Made by a program: the position numbers and the translations under genes. A stretch of DNA of 64,000 bases from Stomoxys calcitrans (lineage: Eukaryota > Arthropoda > Insecta > Diptera > Muscidae). The notes beneath the pieces are model-generated. The model was not told where the DNA came from. It saw nothing but the letters and a program-made list of their open reading frames with translations, and did no database searches. The stretch is from the NCBI RefSeq assembly GCF_963082655.1, contig NC_081556.1, positions 158,602,448 to 158,666,447 of the forward strand, in the 5' to 3' direction. The first letter of the stretch is position 1, and the number at the start of each line of letters is the position of its first letter. Shown here piece after piece: positions 40,355-52,683 of this stretch.

Positions 40355-41105
40355 AAAACAAGTAAAAAGGCATTAAGTTCGGCCGGGCCGAACTTTGGAT
40401 ACCCACCACATCGGGTGTATATGTAAACCCCCTTCCGCCCAAATACGGCACGGACATTGAGTGGTCTTTTATGAGCTCAGACCCTTAACCGGCATATCGG
40501 TCTATATGACAGCTATATCGAAATACAGTCCGATCTTTACCATATTTGGATGGTAGGTGGCCTAAAACTACTCACTGTTTCAAATTTCAGCGAAATCGGA
40601 TAAAAAATAAAGCTTTTATGGGCTTCAGACCCTTTATCGGCAGATCGCTCTGTATGAAAGTTATATATAAATATTGTCCGATCCAAACCATATTTGGGGC
40701 GGATGATGTAAAACTACCCACAGTTTCAAATTTCAGCGAAATCGGGTAATAAATAAAGCTTTTATGGGCTTCAGACCCTTCATCGGGAGATCGGTCTATA
40801 TGACAGCTATATCTAAATATGATCCGATCTGAACCATATTTGAGTCCTATGTTACGAGGCATAAGACTACTCACTGTTTCAAATTCCAACGAAATAGATT
40901 AAACAATAAGGCTTTCATAGGCTTCAGACCCATAATTTATATCTAAATATTGGCCTATTTCGCCCGTTCAAAAAGACGTATCTGTGCCAAATTTCAGCTC
41001 AATATCTCAATATCTTAATTTTTTAAGGCTGTAAAGTGATTACAACAGACGGACAGACACACGGACATCGTTAAGTCGTCTTAGAAGAAGAATACCACCA
41101 TGGAT
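40355..41105 (+). repeat. R-C repeat copy, well preserved
   Basis: It starts AACAAGTAAAAAGGCATTAA with a perfect palindrome TTCGGCCGGGCCGAA, then ACTTTGGATACCCACCACAT. Four modules follow, then GACGGACAGACACACGGACA, CGTTAAGTCGTCTTAGAAGA and the end box ATACCACCATGGATT. Confidence 0.85.
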
Positions 41106-41189
41106 TGTGTTAAATGTTATTCACTTAAGCTCAGGTCTATAATTGGTACGATTGATGGAGGTTGTAAATGAAGTTCGCTTGCCAAATAT

Positions 41190-42085
41190 TAGCTATATCG
41201 GTTAACAAATGATTTGATACCCATTTTGTGACGTTGGACATGCGTGCCCGTTTTGTTATTTTAAGGTTGGGGAGGCCCCGTAGACACCTTGTACCAAATT
41301 CTTATAACAGATGTGTACTCGGCATCCAAATACCTTTCATTTGATACCCAAATTGTCCAAATTAAGGATTTTGTAAGTAGCACGGAATACCTAATTTAAA
41401 ATATTTTTTTTAGAGGTTACTTTATAGTTTTTAGAGCGCATAACAAGCCGATTACTAGCTTAGGTGTATGTCTATAGTGGCATGGGGTGGATTAATATCT
41501 GCACCCTCTTTTCAACCTAACCTAACCTTGTCCCAATTGGTAAATATGCCCTGTTAGAAGGTTTTCGGTGTGAGAAGGCGCCTCAGACACCAAGGAATAA
41601 ATTTTTATGTCAGATTTGTACTCTACTCTTAAATACCATTCAATTGATATCCATATTGCTCAAAGCAGTGAAAGTTTCCTGTTGGGGGGTGAGGGACCCC
41701 CGAACACTTAGGGTGAAATTTGTATACCAAGTTCTACTTTTAAATGCCTTTCATTTAATATCCATATTGTGGCAATAGGTAAACATGTCCTTTTTGGGTG
41801 GATTTTGGGATGGGGCATCCTCCCAGGTTATTTAATCCCAAAGTTTTATTTTTGGAGTACCATAAGATGGCATACAAAATTTATCGGTACACCTATCTCC
41901 GAGATCTGGGGTTTTTGAAAATTAGGGCATTGCGGAGGGTCCACCTCCTTTGGATATCAACAAATTTTCACCGGGGGCTCAAACTCTACCATCTGTGAAA
42001 ATTCGATTCAGCCGTTTTTGAACGGAACAGACAAACAAATAAACAAACAAACAAAGCGCAACAATTTCATTCTCATATAATAAAT
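41190..42085 (+). repeat. R-D repeat copy interrupted by R160
   Basis: R-D modules with CCTTTCATTTGATACCCA and CCTTTCATTTAATATCCATA occur on both sides of the R160 insert. The copy ends CAGCCGTTTTTGAACGGAAC and AAACAAATAAACAAACAAAC. The start is missing. Confidence 0.8.
41362..41527 (+). repeat. R160 dispersed repeat, second copy
   Basis: It begins AAGGATTTTGTAAGTAGCAC and ends AACCTAACCTAACC. It is flanked by TTGTCCAAATT before and TTGTCCCAATT after (10 of 11 bases equal) inside an R-D module, which looks like a target-site duplication. That suggests copying by retroposition, with the CCTAA repeats at the 3' end. Confidence 0.8.
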
Positions 42086-44480
42086 AGATGTAATGTAATA
42101 TGAATCGATATTGCGTATGCGATTTACCGTTCTCTTGTGGTTGGTTTAACTAATCTTCAAAAAATTGGTTAAAAACAATTCAATATCACTACATACTTTG
42201 AGGCTGTTGAAAAATTATTATGTGAGAAAATGCTTAATATTTATTATTTTTTAAGGCTTTTTTACAGTAAAGTTTCATTCAACGATGTTACGATGTAACA
42301 TAGGTACTGCAAGTCTTGAGTCGGACAAAAATTGAGGACTGTTTAGGCCCAAGAATTCATTAAAGACCATAGAGGTCTAGATGTGGAAAGGCTTGAGGGT
42401 TCTTCAGGTATCCCTATTGGATGTATATTAAGGCGATTTCTCACGTTTGTTATTCCAAATGATCTGTATTATTGAGAGCAGATGTGCAAAATTTAAAGTT
42501 TAATTCGTCGGACGGACAAAGCTGGATTGACTTAGGATGTCAGGAAAATACGAAATATGAAAATAAAAATAACGATCCATATTTCGGGGTGTTACACACC
42601 TTATGATTTAATAAGAACAAGTGTTAAGATAAGTACAAGCAACAAAGAAGGCCCCTTACCATTGAACCTAAACTTTAATGGGACTGTACTCATTGATATT
42701 GGAGAAGTTTCCCCTGTTCCTTAATGGAATGTTCATGGGAAATTTAGTAATTTAGTACAAACAAACTACTTCTAGAGGCTCTTTTTAAAACTGTTTAGAA
42801 TCATTTGCTTCCGTTAAAATATTTCTAATGCCCGTAATGACTATTGCTACGCATACAATCCAAAGATGACTCAGGATCCAAATACGACTCATCACGAAGT
42901 CGATGTGTTGAAATATTGGGTCTTTGCTGTTATAACGCCAGCCTTGGATGAATTGCTAATCCCTCATTAATCATAGTGTTGAGAGTTTTCAATGTACCAA
43001 AATATAATTTAATTTTATCCGAAATGAGATCAGGAGGTGATTTTGGTTTACTAAGTTATGAGGTGGGCCGTGTTTAAATAGTATGGAACGGGAATATTTT
43101 TATACCCACTACTTCAATATGGAGGTAACATCATTTTATCATTCCGTTTGCAAGAAATTTTTAATGGTCCTTATATTTTTAGACGATTTAATGATGTTTA
43201 TTTATCTCTATGTTTGTCCTTCCTTCCTTCCGTCAGTTGTTATCACGCTACAATTAATAGTTAAATTATTGTTATGAAAAAAAGTTCTAAATTAAGCTTT
43301 GTTTTCTCTATTTGTGTGCAAGGTGCAATATTTAAATAAATTAATTGCCTTACTTTTCATGATATTCGGTTACTTTTGAAGTCTTTTCATACTTGAAACA
43401 ATTTGAAAACCCATGTGCAACTTCCGAATTTTAATAGTACATTTGCAAAGCATTCTTAAACTAATTTAGCCATTCTGTTGTTTTGTAACACTCAATTAGC
43501 AGTTTAAGTAGTGCCAAGTTGGTGTGAATTCCCCCACTCTTAATTTAAAATTATGTGCATTTGAAATTGTGACAAAATCCATGATGCAATCCATTCGTTG
43601 CGCAAACAAATAGGCCTTACTTTTGAGTTCGGGAAGACCAGAATGAATGCCGCATCGAGTCAAGTTCAATTGAGTGCGGTTGAGGAATGGGCAGAGTGAA
43701 ATTTACATAAGATTCTCTGTGACGACTTGTTTCCCTGACAATGGCATTGCCACTTTTTGCATTTGAGTCTGTTATTTTGCTTGTTGGAACAATGTCTTGG
43801 TTAAGGCTGAATTCTAATTCAATTAAAAGTGGAATTGAAATGGAAACTGTTTTTCATAGAATAATTCTCAATTTAATCGAGATCATGGGTCGGGGACAAA
43901 TTGCCTGGTGTTTTAGGAACTGCGTTACAGATATTATGTCATTAGAAGCAAGTACAGCTTAGCAGGAATTTCTTCTAGTGTTTAAATTATAACAATTTTA
44001 TAGATGTTTTATTTGACAAAACAAAAACAAACAGAACAATAAAGTTGTATGCATGGCAAAAATTGGGAGATTATTCCTGTGATAGTGCATTCTTTTTGCG
44101 CATTCCCATTTTTGTTCGACATTAAGTGAGAACAACATTTTTAATCAGTATCAGCAAATTACGACTATGACCAAGAGGAACGAAAATGAACATTTCGAAA
44201 GCAGGTCCACAAAAAAAAGACCAGACCAGAGTGGTAATTATGATGCACAATCTTTTATGGGGTCTGTAGCCTCCATAAAATATTGTGCACAATTATCTTC
44301 TTATGTTTGAATACATGAGCAATTCCATATACAACCAATTTCCTTAAAGGCAGGTAGACTGTCTGTGAAAAACAATTTTTTACTTTTAGATATAAATCTT
44401 AACTAATTTTAAGACTATGTTTTTTATAGGTATAATAAAATTCTTCACAAGCTTCCATGTAACAAGTTTGAAATGGGATA
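42086..44480. other. Mostly unassigned intergenic sequence
   Basis: An old R-A-like stretch may lie at 42325-42610 (GTCGGACGGACAAAGCTGGA, TATTTCGGGGTGTTACACAC). A SINE-1 tail is listed separately. The rest, including open stretches near 43083 and 43741, shows no family resemblance or splice context. Confidence 0.4.
42645..42745 (+). repeat. SINE-1 tail fragment
   Basis: It reads GGCCCCTTACCATTGAACCT, then the tail with TGTACTCATTGATATTGGAG and TTAATGGAATGTTCATGGGA. Confidence 0.65.
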
Positions 44481-44486
44481 CAAGCA

Positions 44487-46675
44487 GTGTATACTAGGAC
44501 CATATATTCACATAGCCACATGGCTGTCACGAGAAACCAAATTGATCACGTTGTGATAGATGGAAGGCATTCATCCAGCGTGTTAGAAGTACGATCGATC
44601 CGTGGAGCGAATATAGATTCGGATCATTACCTTGTTGCAGCAAAGTTTCGCACCCGTTTGAACATGGCGAGGAAAGTACGATCTGAAACTGCACGAAAGC
44701 TGGACATTGAAAAGCTGCAAACGCAACAAGTGGCAGCGGCATACTCCACTCGACTGACCCAACTGCTTGCTGAAAGCACTCCTTGTTGGGATGATATAAT
44801 GGCGCAGTGGCAAACTATTGCCTACTCCATGGAAAAAGCCGCGAAATCCATACTTGGGTACCGGAGGCCTCCTCCAAGAAACACATGGTACGACCAAGAG
44901 AGTCGAGATGCTATTGAAGCCAAGAATGTGGCATATAGAGCAACCCTGCAATCAGTAGCAATGCGTCAGACGAAGGAGAGGTATCGGGAGAAAAGGCGAG
45001 AGGAGAAACGTCTATTCCGCAGAACGAAAAAGGACGTGAGTGAGAGCGAATTGAGATGTACAGGAGTCAGAATGAAGTCGGGAAATTCTACCAAAGAATT
45101 AAACATCAAACCGATGGCTTTGGTGCAGGCACATTCTCCTGCAGAGAAAAAGAAGGAAATCTGGTAACTGACACAGATAACATGCTGAGGATATGAAAAT
45201 AACATTTTACCCAACTGCTTGTGTCCGACCAATCCCTGATGATGGTATAGAATGTTTATTTACTTCCTAGTCAGAATGGGGTCCAAGTTACAGTGACCCG
45301 ACAAAAGAACAACAAGGCAGCAGGAGCCGATGGGTTAACCGCTGAACTATTTAAGGCCGCAGGCGACACTCTGATAAGGCCTATGCATCAGCTTATCTAC
45401 GCAATCTGACTAGAAGAACGCATACCCGATGATTGGAACCTCGGCATGCTATGTCCCGTACACAAGAAAGGAGACAAGACGGAATGAGCCAACTATATAG
45501 GAATAAGTCTCCTCCCCATCACATACAAGATACTCTCGAGCGTCAATGAGATAATCTCTAAAGTCAATGAGATAATTGGGCCCTATCAATGCGGCTTTAG
45601 ACTAGGTAAATCCACCCCAGACCAGATATTCCCACTGCCCCAAATCCTGGAAAAGACCCTAGAAAGACAAATCAACACCTACCATTTCTTTGTTGACTAC
45701 ATAGCCGTCTTCGATACTCCTTTACGTTCAAAGGTATTTCAAGCCATGTCTGAGTTTGGTATCCCTGCAAAATTTATAAGACTCTGCAGGATGACACTTG
45801 CTGATACGCGTTCCTCAGTAAGAATAGGAAGGAATCTCTCCGAACCATTTAATACCAAACGAGGTTTCAGACAAGAAGACAGCCTATCGTGTGATCTCTT
45901 TAATATCCTGCTGGAGAAGATTATACGAGATGCAGATGTGAATAGATATGGCACACTAATCACAAGGGAACATAAGCTACTTGCCGACGACATCGACATC
46001 ATAGGTCGGTCACCGGAAGTAGTAACTGCTGCCTTGGAAAGAATCGAAAAAGAGTCAATGAAAATGGGTCTGGCAGTAAATGGAGATAAGACGAAATGGA
46101 TGGTTTCAACTCCCAGAAAACCTCGCACTTCCGAGCAGATAAAGAAAATGTAGAAAGTTGAGAACCACAACTTTGAGACAGTCAGTAACTTTATCCACCT
46201 CGGCACCGCCGTAACCGAAACGAATGACACCAGTTTTGAGGTTAAGCGAAGGATAATACTGGCAAACAGATGCTACTTTGGACTAAGTAAGCAGTTTAGA
46301 AACAAGGCCACCTCTCGACAGACGAAGATAACACTATACTACACGTGCAGTAATATGGTTCTGAAGCATGGGTACTTGTTAAAGCAGATGAGGCAATACT
46401 TGGAGTATTTGAGAGAAAGATTCTTCGTAAAATATATGGACCAGTTTGCGTAAATGGAGAATATAGGCGACGTATGAACCACGAGCTGTATGACGACAAT
46501 AGCATAGTTACACCCATCAAAATACAACGGCTGCGTTGGCTAGGTCATGTTATCAGAATGGATGAAGAAGCTCTAGCAAAGAAGTCTTTTAAAGGCAAAC
46601 ACGGTGGTACACGCAAACCGGGAAGACCCAAAGCCCGATGGAAAGATCAAGTGGTGGGAGACTCCTCGAAACTTG
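44487..46675 (+). pseudogene. RTE-like LINE, degenerate endonuclease-reverse transcriptase
   Basis: The C-terminal part of an exonuclease/endonuclease domain is readable (NQIDHVVIDGRH, then RGANIDSDHYLV with the catalytic Asp-His pair), followed by a basic coiled linker. From 45294 the reverse transcriptase follows: KNNKAAGADGLTAELFKAAG, then GPYQCGFRLGKSTPDQIF, FVDYIAVFDTPLRSKVF and RGFRQEDSLSCDLFNILLEK. The catalytic box is LLADD (45977-45991) where active enzymes have YADD. The C-terminal region reads RLRWLGHVIRMDEEAL and GKHGGTRKPGRPKARWKDQV. At least three stops and several frame changes disable it. The 5' part of the endonuclease and the true 3' end are missing; a SINE-1 tail scrap (TTCATGGGCAAAATTTGC) follows directly. 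Confidence 0.85.
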
Positions 46676-46689
46676 GTGTGGAGTTCATG

Positions 46690-46861
46690 GGCAAAATTTG
46701 CAAAAGTCGAAATTTACCAATATTGTTGTGCAATAGTCGTGATAGTCCCGACCATCTGGCTCATATTTGGATGTATGGACCGATCTTCAAATGTTACGAC
46801 AAAAGTCCAACAACGGCACGTTTACAACCCGATTTTGCTGAAATTGGTACAGTGAGTTGTA
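46690..46861. repeat. Diverged R-B/R-C module fragment split by fold-back element
   Basis: The sequence contains ATTTGGATGTATGGACCGAT and CCCGATTTTGCTGAAATT, then ACAGTGAGTTG, like the modules of R-B. The fold-back element interrupts it; a few matching bases (AAGATCGGAG) follow at 47490. Confidence 0.45.
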
Positions 46862-47468
46862 AAGGGTGATTTTTTTGAGGTTAGGATTTTCATGCATTAG
46901 TATTTGACAGATCACGTGGGATTTCAGACATGGTGTCAAAGAGAAAGATGCTCAGTATGCTTTGACATTTCATCATGAATAGACTTACTAACGAGCAACG
47001 CTTGCAAATCATTGAATTTTATTACCAAAATCAGTGTTCGGTTCGAAATGTGTTCAAATTTTGACAAATTTTGTTCAGCGATGAGGCTCATTTCTGGTTG
47101 AATGGCTACGTAAATAAGCAAAATTGCCGCATTTGGAGTGAAGAGCAACCAGAAGCCGTTCAAGAACTGCCCATGCATCCCGAAAAATGCACTGTTTGGT
47201 GTGGTTTGTACGCTGGTGGAATCATTGGATCGTATTTTTTCAAAGATGCTGTTGGACGCAACGTTACGGTGAATGAACACATTTCGAACCGAACACTGAT
47301 TTTGGTAATAAAATTCAATGATTTGCAAGCGTTGCTCGTTAGTAAGTCTATTCATGATGAAATGTCAAAGCATACTGAGCATCTTTCTCTTTGACACCAT
47401 GTCTGAAATCCCACGTGATCTGTCAAATACTAATGCATGAAAATCCTAACCTCAAAAAAATCACCCTT
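46862..47468. mobile_element. Fold-back Tc1/mariner derivative, copy 2 (607 bp)
   Basis: It has the same length and design as 10153-10759: 195-bp arms (46862-47056, 47274-47468), here perfect inverted repeats that start AAGGGTGATTTTTTTGAGG. TA occurs on both sides. The central 217 bp holds the FSDEAHFWLNGYVNKQNCRI segment. It differs from copy 1 by an A/G change in that segment, a C/T change near GGATCGTATTTT, and the outer bases. Confidence 0.9.
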
Positions 47469-47474
47469 TAAAAG

Positions 47475-50050
47475 ACACCGAATATGATTAAGATCGGAGC
47501 ATAACGAAATATAATAAAATATAGAACGATCTTCGGAAAAAAATGTTTCTGTTCATGCATGGTGCATTTATGTGGAAATAAATATAAAAAGTTTGGTCCG
47601 GCCGAATTTTTTTCCCTAATTTTGCTGAAATCAAAGTCAAACACTTTGCAAATCCGTATAGTTGCTAACAATATCCCAAATAAAATATCCAGCCAATTTT
47701 GGTCACATTTCGGAACTGTCAATTATGAAAATTATTTGCAAATTCTTCACGAAATGCCACATACCCGAAAAAGAGACCGCTTTGATATGTAACGGTCGCA
47801 CTCATAGTCATTGCCGTTTAACACTTTACCACTATGGCATACACAAATCTCCGGCACAACATTTGAATGGTCATTTGCAATGAGCACAAATACATACACA
47901 TACAGACGAACTCAAAATAAGGCACAAAAGCAGGACCTCAAGCCTAGCCAATTCTCAAAAGTTCCACTGCCACATAATCAGAAGTACGATTAAGCCACAA
48001 TTGTAACAATTGCAATGGCCACCATTATTTTTTGTGTGGCTGCCACACAGCCAAGAGTGCATAGAAGACAGATATGAACTGGAACTTCCTTTATTGCAAT
48101 AGACATGCCGTTGCCACATAGAAGCAGGGGCTCTATATAAGTGTGGGCTAACCAGAGAAGACTTGCCTTCTCGTGGTGCATATGAGAGGGAGGCTTCTGA
48201 ATTTTGTTGTGGGAATGGTAATGGCGTCAGCATATCTGTGTCCATGGCCATTTCGAACCAGGGACATCCATTAAACAAAAGACAAATGTGGCGGGCGATT
48301 GTCCGAAAATGGCCCCACAAAAAAAAGTGAAGAGTTATTAGGGGAAATTAAAGATACGAGTGCTTGGTGGCCAGAAAATAGTCCTTTTTATTATTAATTC
48401 TAATGAATTGTTTTTTGACAACAGATCTGGGGTTTGTGTTCTTAAAGCCAAATAAAAAAATCTAAAAGAGGACTTGCTTGTAGCTAGAGGGCTTAATTTT
48501 ACCTGAATTATACGCAATTTTTGTAATTAACATTTTCCAGGCACAACCCTTGCTCGTCCTTATTATCCATGCCCTGCATGTCTTCTACCTCATTATCCTG
48601 CGATGGACTTGCAAGGGGGTTGGCATGTGGCAAGCAGCCACGGAGAAATCTTTCATGTGCTCCAAAGAGTTATGCACGTCATGTAGCTGGCGGTGTAGAT
48701 TTAACTGTCAATATGTCTGTCAAGGGCTGTCATCATCAGCTTCTCCTCCCGTTCGTTGCCGGCAAAGAAAGTTGTTAATAAAAACTGCCAGGAATTAGGA
48801 AAAGCATAAAAATATTCATACAACTGACAGCAAGCGAAGACAAAATAAAAAATTACAACCTAGGTGGGGGTAGCAACTGCCCCCGCATTCATGACAGCGG
48901 CGGGTATCATTAACGGGTTCTTTGTGGAAAACTTTTCGTGCGCAGTTCCACAGAAGAGTGGGAAGCTTAACTGAGCTGAGCTAAGCTGTCCGTCTTAGAG
49001 TGGCAAAGGGAAATTGTGAAAAAAAAGTGTGGAAACCTCCTCGCATTTATTTATTTAGATGCTAATTTCCTCGAAAAAAGATGGTTAATTAAAAAAAGTG
49101 TTGTTGTCCCCTCAACGAAAGAGTGCGTGTCCTGTCCAGGCTGCTACGTTTTCCTTCAATCTAAATGCGAAACTTCAAATGCAAAACGGAAACCCCGGAG
49201 GCTGTGTGAAGAGGTCCATCCCCGGTCGCATTCTAATCTAAAGCGCACCTTAATTTTGTTTGCTTACATTTGTTCTAAGGCGGCTAGAAAAAAGAAGCAA
49301 ATAAAAGTTTCCTCTTACTAGGACTAAGTATCCTTGATTAGGTTTAATTGTAAATTCCAGCAAGGGTTAAATTTTTAATCAATGTAATTGCAGAACCTTA
49401 AACAAAGGTCAGAGCATTTTCTTATGGTGAAGTACCCACAAAAAATTCCTCAATAACTTTTAAGAGAACCAAAAATGGACCAATCTCCTTATTTATCTTC
49501 GTCCTTTTTGGGCAATTAATCATATTCCCTTTTCAAAATGCAGATAAACAAACTTGGCTGGCTTTGCTTATTCTTCTCGCCCACTGCGTTTCCACTTACG
49601 AAATGGACGAAGTTATGACAACAATTATAGCATTTCTATTGCTATGCTAATTACGCCTCCTCTCATGCTTATCGCTGGCTTCGCATTATGCATGCAAAGC
49701 AATCTTGACCACATTTACATGACATCCAAGGACCAAGATAAAAGGACTACAACTTCGAGAGAAACCAAAAGATTTGCATGGCGCACCTTTCAAAAATAAA
49801 TAACATGGCCAAATGCTGTGGCAAAACAAGTTGTAGTTGAGATAAGGAAATGCATATCATTATGGAAAGATTAAGGACTGAACAACCACTTTAGTGTAGA
49901 GAAACATTGTGGTTAGTCCAAAGTTGGTATTGCTGAAATTAGGTTCAGAATTGGCAGTTCTATCGAAAATCTAGCGACATTTCAAATTCTAAGTGATTTA
50001 CAACAATGTAAGTGTATTATTAAACAATTGTACTAAATTTCCCAGAACAT
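47475..50050. other. Unique intergenic sequence, no supported gene
   Basis: About 2.6 kb are free of the common repeats. Open stretches (for example 48550-48798 after an acceptor-like ATTTTCCAG at 48540) have many Cys codons but no partner exon or recognisable family. I do not call a gene. Confidence 0.45.
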
Positions 50051-50054
50051 TTCA

Positions 50055-50155
50055 GTCCGATTAAATTTTAAGCTCAGCGATAAGGGGCCTCCTTTTGTAT
50101 GCCGAGTCCAAACGGCATGCCGCATAGCGACACCTCTTGGGAAGACTCTTCATAA
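50055..50155 (-). repeat. SINE-1 fragment
   Basis: It reads CAGTCCGATTAAATTTTAAG then GGGCCTCCTTTTGTATGCCG and GCGACACCTCTTGGGAAGAC, the reverse of SINE-1's 3' half. A plus-strand copy starts 15 bp later, so two SINEs lie in opposite directions. Confidence 0.75.
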
Positions 50156-50167
50156 AGTATTATTTAA

Positions 50168-50375
50168 AATAGCGCAGAGGTTAGCATGTCCGCCTATGAC
50201 GTTGATCGCCTGGGTTCGAGTCCTGGCGAGAACTTCATGGACATTTTCAGCGGTGGTTATCCCCTCCTAATGCTGGCGACATTTAATAGGTACTATACCA
50301 TTTGATATGGCAGTCATGTAAAAACTTCTCCACAAAGAGGTGTCGCTTATCTTTGATCCCTTATCATTGACCAAA
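50168..50375 (+). repeat. SINE-1 copy with intact A and B boxes
   Basis: The head shows the clearest internal RNA polymerase III promoter in the window: an A box in TAGCGCAGAGGTTAGCATG (50170-50188) and a B box GGTTCGAGTCC (50213-50223), about 43 bp apart as in tRNA genes. The body follows and the tail is truncated after CTTATCATTGACC. Confidence 0.85.
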
Positions 50376-50532
50376 AAAAATCATTTTATGTTTTGGGAAG
50401 CCTTATGTGGGGGCTTTAGAGAAAGCCCATTCATAGCCCTCAATTCTAGAACAAGGACAACGATTAATATTTCCAGATAAATAGAATATGGTAGAATAAT
50501 CATATATCTCACACATATTCGCCAACTTAAAA

Positions 50533-51195
50533 CAAGTAAGAGCGTGTTAAGTTCGGCCGGACCGAATCTTATATACCCTCCACCATGGATCGCATTTGTC
50601 GTGTTCTATGCGAAGTATCTCTTTTAAGGCAAACAAAGAATATTGAATAAGAACTGTTATTCTATTGGAGCTATATCAAGTTATAGTCCGATTCGGACCA
50701 TAAATGAATGCTGAACATGGTAGAAGTCATTGTGTAATATTTCAGTTCATTCGGATAAGAAATGCGCCTTGTATGGGCTCAAGAAGGAAAATCGAGAGTT
50801 CGGTTTATATGGGAGCTGTATCAAGCTATTGATCGATTCAGACCATATTAGACACGTATGTTGAAAGTCATGAAAGAAGCCGTTGTACAAAAGTTTTTGG
50901 CAAATCGGATGAGAATTGCGCCCTCTAGAGGCTCAATAAGTCAAGACCCAAGATCGGTTTATATGGCAGCTATATCAAAACATGGGTCGATTTGGCTCAT
51001 TTACAATCCCATCCGACCTACACTATAAAAAGTATTTGTGCAAAATGTCAAGCGCCTAACTTTACTCCTTCGAGAGATAGCGTGCTTTCGACATACAGAC
51101 GGACATGGCTAGATCAATTTAAAATGACATGACGATCAAGAATATATATACGCATATTTCGAGGTGTTACAAACAGAATGACGAAATTAATTAGA
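50533..51195 (+). repeat. R-A repeat copy
   Basis: It starts ACAAGTAAGAGCGTGTTAAG, has the palindrome TTCGGCCGGACCGAA and TATATACCCTCCACCATGGA. Three modules follow, then CGACATACAGACGGACATGG, CTAGATCAATTTAAAATGAC and GTGTTACAAACAGAATGACG. The end box is missing. Confidence 0.9.
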
Positions 51196-52683
51196 AATTA
51201 GAAAATATAATCTTTATTTTTAAGTTTTGCTTCCTTGGCTCGTTTGTATTGCTAAAATCCTCCGAATAAAGAAAAATTCTTAAATTTTCGAACAACTTTT
51301 TTTATGTGTAGTAATTTATTTTGAAACTTCCAACACTTATGGTAAAAAATATAATAAAGACTGATCTACTCCTAATTAACCCTCTAAAATTTGTGTTTTT
51401 CTTTCACATTTACAGAAAAATTTATCTCACTGCATTGAACACTGTCGATACAATAATAAGTTATCTGGCCCAGTGGTGATTAATGGCATCCCATACTTTT
51501 CTTCGAATCCATTAAAATTCCTTCCACAACACACATTATGTCCACTTTTGCTGCCGCACTAGCGTAAAGAAGGAAAAATGCATGTTTCCGACTGACTGTT
51601 GCTGCCGCTTTTGTTGCAATTACCAAATATTTACTTATCCTTCGATTCGACCCAACATCCTTACCGCCTCCCAATTACTGGTCCCAAAAGAGTCGTTCTC
51701 GAATGGGGTATCTCTAAAGGAGAGCTCACATACGCACTTCTCAGCTCATTAAAAAGTTTTACGATTTTCTCGTCTTTATCTTTTGGCAGTATACGTGCAT
51801 GTGGGTGGCTGTGCCTGAGTGTGTGTTTGTGTGTGTGTGTGTGTGTGTGTTAGTCTGTTTGAGTGTATATTTTAATATCAAATGGAAAAGTTGCCAAAGT
51901 TTGTATACTCTTTTAACTTCATAAGGATGCAAAAAACAGTGTTGTTTACGCCATTTCAAACAAAACAAAAAAGAAAAAGGAAAAGAGGAGAAGAAAATTA
52001 TCCGAAAAGATAAAGAATTAAGTACGACGAGTAAGACAAGTATGATATGTTTGGTAATGATGTTGAAAATCAACACTTCCGGCTTGTTTCATGAGAACCA
52101 AAAGCAAAACAAAAACAGTAACAGCAAGAGAAGCAACCGAAATACCGAAGAATATGTAAAGTTACTCCTTTCGGACGGATGAAAGAAGGAAAATGTGATG
52201 ACGACATCTCATTGAGATGTTTTTAATTAGATAGTAAACTTTTCCACCAACAACTCCACACAACGTTCTGCTGATTGTTGGCAGTGACGTTTCTCTGCAC
52301 GAAATGGAAATTAATAAACTAATTTATAAATTAAATGATTTTTTTGAAGGCGGTGTTTTCGGTGAAATAGTAGTCTTCCATGCTTTGAAGCCATCAATGT
52401 CAGTCTTCACCGTTAGTCGAAGTTAATTAAATAATTGTGACATAATTCATAGAATAGCATTTAATACATGCGCATATAGGAAAAAACGCTGCAATGAATA
52501 ATAATTGAATTGAATGGAGTCGCATGCCTCAATTAGGAACCAGTTAATAAAAATGCCTTTCTTTACAAAAATTTTCAATTTGAGCAATTAAAAATAAATT
52601 ATAAAAATTGGGCCGGGTCGAGCCTGGATACCCACCGTTAGTGCAAATAACATATTTTTATTATTTATTGAAGCCATCAATAG
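51196..52683. other. Unique sequence, no supported gene
   Basis: No dispersed repeat is recognised. It holds the GT microsatellite listed separately and A-rich simple sequence (51955-52015). Confidence 0.45.
51818..51851. repeat. GT microsatellite
   Basis: A GT-dinucleotide run with one TTT interruption, about 34 bp. Confidence 0.9.

Noticed and set aside
44527..44951. Minus-strand open frames of 71-122 codons opposite the LINE
   Set aside because: The plus strand encodes recognisable LINE endonuclease and linker; the minus frames are its shadow.
48550..48798. Cysteine-rich open stretch after an acceptor-like site, resembling a disulfide-rich exon
   Set aside because: Cysteine spacing shows no repeated pattern, there is no matching donor or partner exon, and the frame also reads open on an overlapping frame.
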